Assembly: GCF_003014485.1 (NCBI RefSeq)
Contig: NZ_PYGA01000002.1
Coordinates: forward strand, 62,001-126,000
Reading direction: 5' to 3'
DNA length: 64,000 bases
From: Murinocardiopsis flavida
Lineage (GTDB): Bacteria > Actinomycetota > Actinomycetes > Streptosporangiales > Streptosporangiaceae
In this document: positions 50,510 to 58,160 of the stretch, one piece after another
How the letters are laid out: the number at the start of each line of letters is the position of its first letter
Numbering within the stretch: the stretch's first letter is position 1
Notes under the pieces: model-generated
Databases searched by the model: none
What the model was told of the DNA's origin: nothing
The model's input: the letters and a program-made list of their open reading frames with translations, nothing else
Position numbers and translations under genes: made by a program

Positions 50510-51474
50510 GCGCCCTGTCGACCAAGGACCCCGCTGGCGCCGCCCGCCCGGCGGACCGGCGCCCGCCCGCAAGGGCGCGCCGCCGGACGCGCGAGCAGCA
50601 GTGGCCGGCCTACGTGTTCCTCACGCCGTGGATGATCGGCGCGGGCGTGCTGACCCTCGGCCCGATGGCCGTGTCCCTGTACCTCTCGTTCACGGACTAC
50701 AACCTGTTCGACCCGCCGCGATGGATCGGGCTGCGCAACTACACCGAGATGCTCACCGAGGACCCCCGCTACTGGCGGTCGGTCGGCACCACACTGCTGT
50801 TCGTCGTGGTGGCGGTCCCGCTGAAGCTGGCCCTCGCGCTCGGCGCGGCGATGCTGCTGAAGAACCTCAGCAGGGGCCGGGCCTTCTACCGGTCGGCGTT
50901 CTACGCGCCGTCCCTGCTCGGGGCGAGCATGTCCATCGCCCTGGTGTGGAAGGCGCTGTTCAACGACGGCGGCACGGTCGCCGACGTCCTCGGCGCGGTC
51001 GGCATCCCCACCGGCGGCTGGGTCGGCAACCCCGACCTCGCGGTGTACGCCGTCGTCCTGCTGACGGTGTGGCAGTTCGGCGCGCCCATGGTGATCTTCC
51101 TGGCCGGTTTGCAGCAGATCCCGCCCGACCTCTACGAGGCGTCGGCCCTCGACGGCGCCGGCCCGTGGCGGCGGTTCCGCTCCATCACCGTGCCGATGCT
51201 GTCGCCGGTCGTCTTCTTCAACCTGGTGCTGGAGACCATCCAGTCCTTCCAGGTCTTCACCCCGGCGTTCGCCATCAGCGGGGGCGACGGCGGGCCGGCC
51301 GACGGCACCATGTTCTACACGCTGTACCTGTACGAGCGCGGCTTCACCGCCTCCCACATGGGCTACGCGGCGGCCATGGCGTGGCTGCTGCTGCTCGCCA
51401 TCGGCGTGATCACCGTGATCCTGTTCCGCACGTCCCGGTCCTGGGTCTTCTACGCAGACGAGGGGGGACGATGA
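50506..51474 (+). CDS. Sugar ABC transporter permease (MalF-like)
   Basis: Permease of 322 residues with about six membrane segments beginning YVFLTPWMIGAGVLTLGPMA; the EAA loop is QIPPDLYEASALDGAGPWRR. ATG 50506 overlaps the receptor stop (ATGA). Like the first glycoside system it has no ATPase gene in the cluster and probably uses a shared MsiK-like ATPase encoded elsewhere. Confidence 0.93.
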   Translation: MSALSTKDPAGAARPADRRPPARARRRTREQQWPAYVFLTPWMIGAGVLTLGPMAVSLYLSFTDYNLFDPPRWIGLRNYTEMLTEDPRYWRSVGTTLLFVVVAVPLKLALALGAAMLLKNLSRGRAFYRSAFYAPSLLGASMSIALVWKALFNDGGTVADVLGAVGIPTGGWVGNPDLAVYAVVLLTVWQFGAPMVIFLAGLQQIPPDLYEASALDGAGPWRRFRSITVPMLSPVVFFNLVLETIQSFQVFTPAFAISGGDGGPADGTMFYTLYLYERGFTASHMGYAAAMAWLLLLAIGVITVILFRTSRSWVFYADEGGR

Positions 51475-52307
51475 CCATCGCCGCGAAGCGGTGGCTGCCG
51501 CACACGGTCGCGGCCGCCGGCCTGCTCGTCCTGCTGTACCCGCTGGCCTGGCTGGTGGCGACGTCGCTGAAACCGGCCGACGAGGTGGTGACGAGCCTCG
51601 ACCTGTGGCCCGGCCGCTTCGAGTGGTCGAACTACACGACCGCGCTTGAGGGCGTGTCGGGCGTCTCGGTCACCCGGCTGCTCGGCAACAGCATGCTGAT
51701 CGCGGTGGGCGCCGTCATCGGCAACGTCGTGTCGTGCTCGCTCGCCGCCTACGCCTTCGCCCGGCTGCGGTTCCGCATGCGCAAGGCGATGTTCGCGTTC
51801 ATGATCGCGACGCTGATGCTGCCGCACCACGTGGTGCTGATCCCGCAGTACATCGTCTTCAACCAGCTCGGCATGGTCGACACGTACTGGCCGCTGGTGC
51901 TGCCCAAGTTCCTGGCCACCGAGGCGTTCTTCGTCTTCCTCGTGGTCCAGTTCATGCGCGGGCTGCCGCGCGAACTGGAGGAGTCCGCCCGGATCGACGG
52001 CTGCGGCCCGTTCCGCACCTACTGGGAGATCATCCTGCCGCTGAGCCGGCCGGCGCTGATCACCACGGCGATCTTCACTTTCATCTGGACCTGGAACGAC
52101 TTCTTCACGCAGATGATCTACCTGTTCGCGCCGGAGAACGCCACGATCACCCTCGCCCTGCGCAGCTTCGTCGACCAGTCCAGCACCTCGGCGTTCGGGC
52201 CCATGTTCGCCATGTCGGTGATCTCGGTGCTGCCGATCGTGCTGTTCTTCTTCGTGTTCCAGCGCTACCTGGTCCAGGGCATGGCGACATCCGGACTGAA
52301 GGGCTGA
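51471..52307 (+). CDS. Sugar ABC transporter permease (MalG-like)
   Basis: Permease of 278 residues: first segment AAAGLLVLLYPLAWLVATSL, EAA loop LPRELEESARIDGCGPFRTY, and TFIWTWNDFFTQMIYLFAPE, characteristic of MalG-like subunits. ATG 51471 overlaps the previous stop (ATGA). Completes the importer with the receptor and MalF-like permease. Confidence 0.93.
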   Translation: MTIAAKRWLPHTVAAAGLLVLLYPLAWLVATSLKPADEVVTSLDLWPGRFEWSNYTTALEGVSGVSVTRLLGNSMLIAVGAVIGNVVSCSLAAYAFARLRFRMRKAMFAFMIATLMLPHHVVLIPQYIVFNQLGMVDTYWPLVLPKFLATEAFFVFLVVQFMRGLPRELEESARIDGCGPFRTYWEIILPLSRPALITTAIFTFIWTWNDFFTQMIYLFAPENATITLALRSFVDQSSTSAFGPMFAMSVISVLPIVLFFFVFQRYLVQGMATSGLKG

Positions 52308-52313
52308 GCCGCC

Positions 52314-52919
52314 ATGGCCCGCGCACCCGCGGCGCCCCGCGCCGACCGCAGGGAACCCGGCGAGGTCTTCGGTCCCGGGTTCACCCTCTTCGCCGACATG
52401 CTGCTCGTCGGCCTGCTCACCAGCGCGGCCGGCATTCCGCTCGCCACGGTCCCCGCCGCGTTCGCCGCCGCCGCGGCGACCCTCCGCGGCTCCGCTGCCG
52501 ACGGCGCGCCGGTCGGCATCGGCGCCTACGCCGGGCACCTGCGCGCCCACCTGTCCGCACGCACCCTCGCCGCCGGGCTGGCCGTGCCGCTGCTGGTTGC
52601 GGTGGTGCTGGTCGACCTCGCCATCGTGCGCGCCGCGCTGCCGGGGGCCGCATTCGTGGGGCCCGCCCTGGCCCTGCTCACGCTGGGGGCCGCGGTCGCG
52701 GGGCTGCGCGCCACCGCGCTCGCGGCCCCGCACCGGCTCTGCGTGCGCGAGGCGGTGGTCCGCTCGGCGGCCGACCCGGGCGGCAGCCTCCTCCTCGCCG
52801 CCGCCGTGGTCGTGGCGGCGCTCCTCGCCTGGTCGATGCCGCTGCTGATCCCGCTGCTGCCCGGGCCGCTGGCGCTCGCCGCCACCGCTGTGGACCTCCG
52901 CTCCCCCGCGACCCGGTGA
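52314..52919 (+). CDS. DUF624/YesL-like small membrane protein
   Basis: Protein of 201 residues with about five hydrophobic segments (FADMLLVGLLTSAAGIPLAT, AGLAVPLLVAVVLVDLAIVR, FVGPALALLTLGAAVAGLRA, LLLAAAVVVAALLAWSMPLL). The pattern and its place directly after two sugar permeases resemble DUF624/YesL proteins, which often accompany carbohydrate ABC systems; role unknown. It starts six bases after the permease stop, so is the last gene of the operon. Confidence 0.7.
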   Translation: MARAPAAPRADRREPGEVFGPGFTLFADMLLVGLLTSAAGIPLATVPAAFAAAAATLRGSAADGAPVGIGAYAGHLRAHLSARTLAAGLAVPLLVAVVLVDLAIVRAALPGAAFVGPALALLTLGAAVAGLRATALAAPHRLCVREAVVRSAADPGGSLLLAAAVVVAALLAWSMPLLIPLLPGPLALAATAVDLRSPATR

Positions 52920-52979
52920 CCGCCGGGCGGCGGACAGCGGGCGACCGGACGGCGGACGGCAGCGTGGCGGGGGTTCGGC

Positions 52980-53675
52980 TCACCGGGCGAGCGCGCCGAG
53001 CTGGTCGGCCAGGTCGGCGAGGCCCTCGGCGTACAGGTCGAACCGGTCGGCGGGCGCGGGCGGGTCCCCGACGGGGCGGGCGACGTAGGCGGTGCGCAGG
53101 CCGAGGCGCTGCGCCGCGCGCAGGTCCCAAGCGTGGGCGGCGACCATCAGCAGCCGCTCCGGCGGCACCCCGGACACGGTGACGGCGAGCGCGTAGACGG
53201 CCGGGTCCGGCTTGTAGGCCCGCGCGTCCTCGGCCGACAGCGCCTGGTGCCAGCGCAGGCCCGCGCGGGCGTTGAGGCCCAGCAGCTCCGTCCGGGCGGC
53301 GTTGGACAGTCCGATCAGCGGGAAGCGCTCGGCGAGGCGGGCCAGGCCGGGCACGGTGTCGGGCCAGGCCGGGGCGCGCCTGCCCGCCAGTGCCAGCGCG
53401 GCGACGGCGGCGGGGTCGCCGGTCCCGGCGGTGTCGGCGACGAGCCGGGCGGCCTCGCGGTCGAGGCCGTCGCTCGCGGTGTAGGGGCGGCCGCCGTCGC
53501 GGATGCGCCGCTGCTCGCCGTCGATGTGCCGCTGCCACACCTGCGTCAACTCCTCGACGGCGGGACCGGCGAGCGACGGTGCGAGGTCGCGGATCCCGGC
53601 GCGGATGCCCGCAGGCTCGTCAACGAGCGTGCCGAGCACGTCGAACACCAGGGCGTCGGTGGCGAAGTCGGGCAT
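52980..53675 (-). CDS. Haloacid dehalogenase type II
   Basis: Cytoplasmic HAD enzyme of 231 residues. Motif I ALVFDVLGTLVDEPAGI has the nucleophile Asp but Leu-Gly instead of Asp at +2, as type II haloacid dehalogenases (DVxGT); GLSNAAR is motif II, YKPDPAVYALA carries the Lys, and VAAHAWDLRAAQRLGLRTAY is the His-Asp motif III of this class. Substrate: 2-haloacids or an unknown analogue. ATG 53675; preceding promoter and dyads at 53697-53755. Confidence 0.9.
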   Translation of the reverse strand: MPDFATDALVFDVLGTLVDEPAGIRAGIRDLAPSLAGPAVEELTQVWQRHIDGEQRRIRDGGRPYTASDGLDREAARLVADTAGTGDPAAVAALALAGRRAPAWPDTVPGLARLAERFPLIGLSNAARTELLGLNARAGLRWHQALSAEDARAYKPDPAVYALAVTVSGVPPERLLMVAAHAWDLRAAQRLGLRTAYVARPVGDPPAPADRFDLYAEGLADLADQLGALAR

Positions 53676-53696
53676 GGGTTGGGACTCCCCCGGTTG

Positions 53697-53755
53697 CGTA
53701 ATGACTGAAGATCGGTATTGGGCATTACGTTAGCGAGAGCTTGTAATGGATGCAA
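53697..53755 (-). promoter_or_regulatory. Promoter and repeated GTAATG half-sites upstream of the dehalogenase
   Basis: On the minus strand TTGCAT (53750-53755) and TAACGT (53727-53732) are 17 bases apart, a plausible -35/-10. Half-sites CGTAATG (53697-53703), CATTACG (53723-53729, inverted) and GTAATG (53743-53748) surround it, a likely operator for an unidentified regulator. Confidence 0.5.
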
Positions 53756-53769
53756 GCCGTGTTCTTCGA

Positions 53770-55095
53770 TTATGCGTGGAGGTCGGGCACCGCGATCCGC
53801 GCAGGCTCCTCGGGAGCGGAGTCGTCGGGAGCGGAGCCCGCCGGAGCGGGGTCCTCCACCCGCGGGGCGTCGAGCGACCGGAACGCCGGGGCGACGAGGG
53901 CGGCGATCGCCGTGGCACCGGCGATCACGGCGACCACGGCCCCGGCGGCCGGCAGTCCCGCCGCGGCCGCCACCGCCGCGAGAGGGGCGCTGGACACTGC
54001 GGGCGCGGCCAGCATGACGGTGTTCTGCGCGCCGAGCACGCGGCCGCGCATCGCGTCCGGTGTGGCCTCGATGGTCAGCACGCCCAGGACGGCCGAGGCC
54101 GGGGCGTAGGTCAGCCCGAGCAGCGCCGCGCCCCCGAGCACCACCCACGGCGACGCCATGCTGCCGACCGCGCCGAACCCGAGCAGCGTCCCCGCCATCC
54201 CGATGACGAACCACGTGCGGCGCCGGACCCGGCCGGCCGAGGCCGCGTAGACCGCGGACCCGGCGATGCTGCCCGCGGCGATCGCGCTCAAGGTCAGGCC
54301 GGTCAGCTCCGGCAACTCCTCCGCCGTGAAGTAGGCGGGCATCAGGGTGCTCTGGAGGGCGCTGAGCACGGCGACGAGCATCGAGGTGACCAGGGTCGCG
54401 CCGAGGACGAGGCGGGTGCGGCCGAGGAACCGCCACCCGGCGGCCAGGTCGGCCAGCGCCAGGCGCACCGCGCCGGTCGGCGCGCCGGCGGGGCCGGGGT
54501 CCCGGCGCGGCACGAGTCCGGCCCGCGGGTCGAGCATGAGCGTCGTCAGGGCGGCGAGCAGGCTCGTCGCCGCTGTCACCAGCATCAGCAGCGGGGACAG
54601 CCCGAGGAGCCCGACGAGCAGACCGCCCAGGCCGGGTCCTGCCAGCAGCAGCACGCTCCCCACGGTCTCGCGGGTGGCGACCAGCCGGTCCAGCCGCCCC
54701 GCCCGGGCGGGGCCCAGGCGCGCCAGTGCGGGCAGCAGCGTCTCCTGGGCGGTCATACCCGGCACCCGGACCACCGCCCCGGCGATGGCCAGCAGCAGGA
54801 ACCAGGCCAGGTCCAGGCCCCAGAAGGCGTCGACGACCGGCAGTGCGGCCACCGACAGCGCGGCGAGCAGGTCGGAGGCGACCGCCACCGTCCGGCGGTC
54901 GACCCGGTCGACGAGCAGCCCGGACACGAGCCCCATCGCCGCCGAGGCCGCCGTCGCCGCGGTCGCGAGCACGCCGGCGGCGAGGACGTCGCCGGTGCGG
55001 TCGAGGACGAGCAGCGGCATCACGACGCTCGCGATGCCCTTGCCGAGCAGTGACAGCCCGTATGAGGCGAAGTAGACCGCGGCACTGCGGCGCAT
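53770..55095 (-). CDS. MFS transporter (12-TMS, MFS_3/enterobactin-exporter-like)
   Basis: Integral membrane protein of 441 residues from ATG 55095, which follows AGGAGGT. Twelve hydrophobic segments; GLVSGLLVDRVDRRTVAVAS is the A-loop motif, FAVPGMTAQ-like VRVPGMTAQETLLPALARLG and GVLTIEATPDAMRGRVLGAQ are typical of the MFS_3 subfamily (MefA/EntS-like). The C-terminal tail is Pro/Glu/Asp-rich (about 410-441). Substrate unknown; macrolide or siderophore export are possibilities. Confidence 0.9.
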   Translation of the reverse strand: MRRSAAVYFASYGLSLLGKGIASVVMPLLVLDRTGDVLAAGVLATAATAASAAMGLVSGLLVDRVDRRTVAVASDLLAALSVAALPVVDAFWGLDLAWFLLLAIAGAVVRVPGMTAQETLLPALARLGPARAGRLDRLVATRETVGSVLLLAGPGLGGLLVGLLGLSPLLMLVTAATSLLAALTTLMLDPRAGLVPRRDPGPAGAPTGAVRLALADLAAGWRFLGRTRLVLGATLVTSMLVAVLSALQSTLMPAYFTAEELPELTGLTLSAIAAGSIAGSAVYAASAGRVRRRTWFVIGMAGTLLGFGAVGSMASPWVVLGGAALLGLTYAPASAVLGVLTIEATPDAMRGRVLGAQNTVMLAAPAVSSAPLAAVAAAAGLPAAGAVVAVIAGATAIAALVAPAFRSLDAPRVEDPAPAGSAPDDSAPEEPARIAVPDLHA

Positions 55096-55550
55096 TGCTG
55101 CGCACCTCCTGTCGGTGGACCCACTGTCCGTGATTGCTCCGTGGTCGGCCGGTCGGCGGCCGGTCGGCGGCCGGTCCCGTCGGCGGGACCGACCGCGCAC
55201 CACAGGGCTCCGGCGGCGGCGCATCGGGCGATGCCGCCGCGTCCCGCACGTCCGGCGTCCGGTGGCACGGCTCAGGAGACGCCGTGCCCTCGGGGCACAC
55301 TCAATACCCGCAGGCTGTGATGCCGCCCACACGGCCGCGGCGCCGGTCGGCACGGGGAGGCGGCGGAGCCGCACACCAGGACCGGGACTGAGCCGGGACT
55401 CAGGCCCCTGTCGATGCCTACGAATGCGGATTAAAGTCACTCAATACAAAAGCGAAAAACACGATAAGCCACATTTGTGGTTGCGGCCCGTCGACACTTC
55501 CCCGCGTCGAAGCGGGCCGACCGCCCTGCTCCGCCCGAAAGGACCGTGAG
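55096..55550. other. 455-base intergenic region before the pilin-signal protein
   Basis: No supported gene. It holds a perfect 8-bp stem-loop with a TCGG loop (55172-55191), two and a half 11-base repeats GGTCGGCGGCC (around 55152-55175), and an unusually AT-rich patch (about 55430-55480) that contains the palindrome CCACA-TT-TGTGG (55469-55480) and probably the promoter for the downstream gene. Confidence 0.6.
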
Positions 55551-57251
55551 ATGGCAGCCGCCCGCATGGACCCCCGCAGGCCGGCAGCCGTGGGCCCGGC
55601 ACGCGACCGCGGCGTGAGCATCATCGAGTACGCCGCCGTCATCGTGCTGGCCGGAACGGTCCTGGGCCTGTGCCTGGTCGCGATCCCCGGAACCCTGCGC
55701 CCGCCGGTCGCCGACGCGGTGTGCTACCTCATGGGGCTCGGCGACGAGTGCGGCGACGACGGGGGCGGCGCGTCGCCCGACACGCCCGACCCGAGCGGTC
55801 CGCCGTCCGTCCCGCCCGAGTGCCGCCCGCCCGGCTCGCCGCGCCCGGAGACCGAGGACGACAAGAAGTACAAACCGAAGCTGTGCGAGAAGTACTACAA
55901 GAAGGAATGGTCGAAGGTCACGACCAAGATCCTGTTCATCCGGATGAGCGACGAGTTCGCGTTCATCCGGCAGGAGTACTCCGACGGTTCGGTCCGGCTC
56001 ACCGGCGTCTCCACCAAGGGCATCGGGGTCGAGCTCGAAGGCGACCTCAACGTCGTCAAGAGCGGCGGGATCTCCCTCGGCGGCAAGATCGGCGGGAAGC
56101 TCACCTGGGGCGTCGGCGACACCTTCGTGTTCGACGGGCCCAACGCGAAGGCCGAGGCCGACCGCAGGGAGCAGTACATCAAGACCTACCTGGAGATGAG
56201 CCACAGCCCGCCGGTGGGGTGCCCGGGCGGCCCCCAGCCGCCGCCCGGCCTCGGCGGCGGCAGCGGCGGCGCGCCCCCGCGCGACTGCCCCGGGTTCATC
56301 GACCCGGGCGACTTCGCCGAGGAGGTCGGCGAGCCGGAGATCACCACGGAGTCCCTCGGCGGCGAGGGATCCCTCGGCCTCAACTTCGGCAAGGGGACGG
56401 CCGGCGGCAAGGGCAAGGACGGCAAGGAGGACAAGGACGCGAAGAAGGGCTCGCTCAGCCTCAACCTGCTCGGCGGCGAGGGCAAGCTCAGCGGCGAGAC
56501 CATCGAGGAGACCGACAAGCGCGATCCGGACAACCCGAAGTACTCCAGGACGTACTCGTTCACGACCGAGGGCGACGGCACGGTCGGATTCCTCAACTTC
56601 CGCGGCGCGAAGAACGTCGCCATGAAGGTCACCCGCGACAAGGACGGCAAGCTGCTCGCGGTGACCCTGGCCGAGTCGGCGGCCACCCCCGACGGCGCCG
56701 GGTTCAAGGCGGGGTTCGCCGGGGACGTGGGCACCGGCAAGCACGGGATCGAAGGCGGCTACGAGACCACCGAGCGCGACGGCTTCCACGACTCCCGGGT
56801 CGCCACCCTCGAGGTCGGCGACGACAACCGCGACCTCATCGAGGGCTGGCTCGAAGGCAAGAAGTCGGGCGAGGGCAACCGGGCCGGCGACATCGGCGCG
56901 CCGGTCGAGCTCGACGACAAGAGCAGCGAGTGGGACAAGGTCGCCAAGGAGTTCTACGACCACGGCAGGGTCAGCAAGACGCTCTTCGACACCGAGCAGG
57001 AGTCCTCGTCGGCCAGCTTCGGGGTGAACCTGTACGGGGTGGGGCTCGGCTACACCATCGAGTGGGGCAAGGAGGAGCGCGAGGCCATCGACTCCCATTA
57101 CCTCGGTGCCCCCAACGGCAAGGACCCGCGCGACTGGATCGAATTCCCCGAATGCGAGTACACGAGCGGCGGCGACGGCGACTCCGACGACCCCAAGCCG
57201 TCCGACCCGCCGCCGGGCCGCCCCGAGGGGTGCCGCAAGGAGGACGACTGA
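55551..57251 (+). CDS. Large exported protein with class III (Flp/Tad pilin-type) N-terminal signal
   Basis: Protein of 566 residues. The N-terminus DRGVSIIEYAAVIVLAGTVL matches a Flp-type prepilin: cleavage after Gly21 would leave Val1 and the conserved Glu5, followed by a membrane helix to about residue 46. After a Cys-flanked Pro-rich linker comes a beta-rich ectodomain: GIGVELEGDLNVVKSGGISL, a Gly/Lys-rich segment (about 280-310), TYSFTTEGDGTVGFLNFRGA, TLEVGDDNRDLIEGWLEG and the end SHYLGAPNGKDPRDWIEFPE. I recall related uncharacterised actinomycete proteins with a pilin-like start and an LGAP-type ending. No Tad pilus genes in the window. Function unknown. Confidence 0.82.
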   Translation: MAAARMDPRRPAAVGPARDRGVSIIEYAAVIVLAGTVLGLCLVAIPGTLRPPVADAVCYLMGLGDECGDDGGGASPDTPDPSGPPSVPPECRPPGSPRPETEDDKKYKPKLCEKYYKKEWSKVTTKILFIRMSDEFAFIRQEYSDGSVRLTGVSTKGIGVELEGDLNVVKSGGISLGGKIGGKLTWGVGDTFVFDGPNAKAEADRREQYIKTYLEMSHSPPVGCPGGPQPPPGLGGGSGGAPPRDCPGFIDPGDFAEEVGEPEITTESLGGEGSLGLNFGKGTAGGKGKDGKEDKDAKKGSLSLNLLGGEGKLSGETIEETDKRDPDNPKYSRTYSFTTEGDGTVGFLNFRGAKNVAMKVTRDKDGKLLAVTLAESAATPDGAGFKAGFAGDVGTGKHGIEGGYETTERDGFHDSRVATLEVGDDNRDLIEGWLEGKKSGEGNRAGDIGAPVELDDKSSEWDKVAKEFYDHGRVSKTLFDTEQESSSASFGVNLYGVGLGYTIEWGKEEREAIDSHYLGAPNGKDPRDWIEFPECEYTSGGDGDSDDPKPSDPPPGRPEGCRKEDD

Positions 57252-57270
57252 CCTCCGCCGCCCGCGGGGA

Positions 57271-57288
57271 CGGGCCGGGCCCGGCCCG
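57271..57288 (+). terminator. GC palindrome after the pilin-signal gene
   Basis: CGGGCCGGGCCCGGCCCG is a perfect 18-bp palindrome 19 bases after the stop, able to form a hairpin; no T-tract. Confidence 0.5.
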
Positions 57289-57386
57289 CCGCCGCCCCGG
57301 CCGCCCCCGCTCCCATGGGGATCTGCCGGGCCGCGGGGCGCGCAGCGGCCCGGGTCCGCGGCGGGACGGGGCGGTAGTGTCCTGGC

Positions 57387-58160
57387 ATGCGGATCGTGAC
57401 GCTTGCCGAACGCCCTGACCTCGTCGAACGCCTGGAGGGGCCCGACCAGCCCACGTGGCCGGACTTCGTCGTCAACGCCCCCGTGGGGCGGCGGTGCTGG
57501 GGCCGTCTGGCCGAGGACTTCCCCGAGTACCAGATCGTGCTGGTCGAGGGCTCCGGCGCACAGGAGCGGATCGTCGCGGAGGGGTACTCGATCCCGTTGC
57601 ACCGCGGCATCGCCGCGGGCCCGCTGCCGCCGGAGGGCTGGGACTACGCCCTGTCGCAGGGGTGTGCCGACTTCGACGCGGGCGCCCGGCCCGATACCGC
57701 GTCGGCGCTGTCGATCGGCATCGCGGCGGACCGCCTGGGCGCCGGGTTGAGCCCGGTGATGGTGCGCGGCCTGCGCGACGTGGCGGCCGCCAAGGGGTTC
57801 CGCGAACTCCTCGTCCCGTTGCGCCCCACCCACAAGGCCCGGTACCCGCTGATCCCCATGGCCGACTACGCCCGCTGGACCCGGCCCGGCGACGACGCTC
57901 CGTTCGACCCCTGGCTGCGCGTGCACTGGCGGCTGGGCGGGCGCATCGTCGGCCCGTGCGAGCGCTCCATGGTGGTCACGGGAAGCGTGGCCGACTGGGA
58001 GAAGTGGGGCGGCCTCCCGATGCCGGCCACGGGCCGCTATGTGATCGACGGTGCGCTCGCCCCCGTCGAGATCGACCGCGAACGCGACCTCGGCCGCTAC
58101 GTGGAGCCCAACGTCTGGGTGCGCCACCCCATCGAGGACGCCGCCGCCTCAGCGCCCTGA
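57387..58160 (+). CDS. GNAT-like N-acetyltransferase family protein
   Basis: Cytoplasmic protein of 257 residues. It begins RIVTLAERPDLVERLEGPDQ, has the central VAEGYSIPL and SALSIGIAADRLGAGLSPVM, which corresponds to the beta-4/acetyl-CoA loop of GNAT proteins, then GFRELLVPLRPTHKARYPLI and YVEPNVWVRHPI at the end. Similar proteins are widespread in actinomycetes and usually labelled acetyltransferase or hypothetical; substrate unknown. Its 3' end overlaps the 3' end of the convergent MFS gene by 12 bases. Confidence 0.75.
   Translation: MRIVTLAERPDLVERLEGPDQPTWPDFVVNAPVGRRCWGRLAEDFPEYQIVLVEGSGAQERIVAEGYSIPLHRGIAAGPLPPEGWDYALSQGCADFDAGARPDTASALSIGIAADRLGAGLSPVMVRGLRDVAAAKGFRELLVPLRPTHKARYPLIPMADYARWTRPGDDAPFDPWLRVHWRLGGRIVGPCERSMVVTGSVADWEKWGGLPMPATGRYVIDGALAPVEIDRERDLGRYVEPNVWVRHPIEDAAASAP

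Noticed and set aside
55437-58127. 896-codon minus-strand frame opposite the pilin-signal and GNAT-like genes
   Set aside because: Spans two convincing plus-strand genes; its composition (Leu/Val/Ala/Gly/Arg mirror) has no motif; shadow frame.
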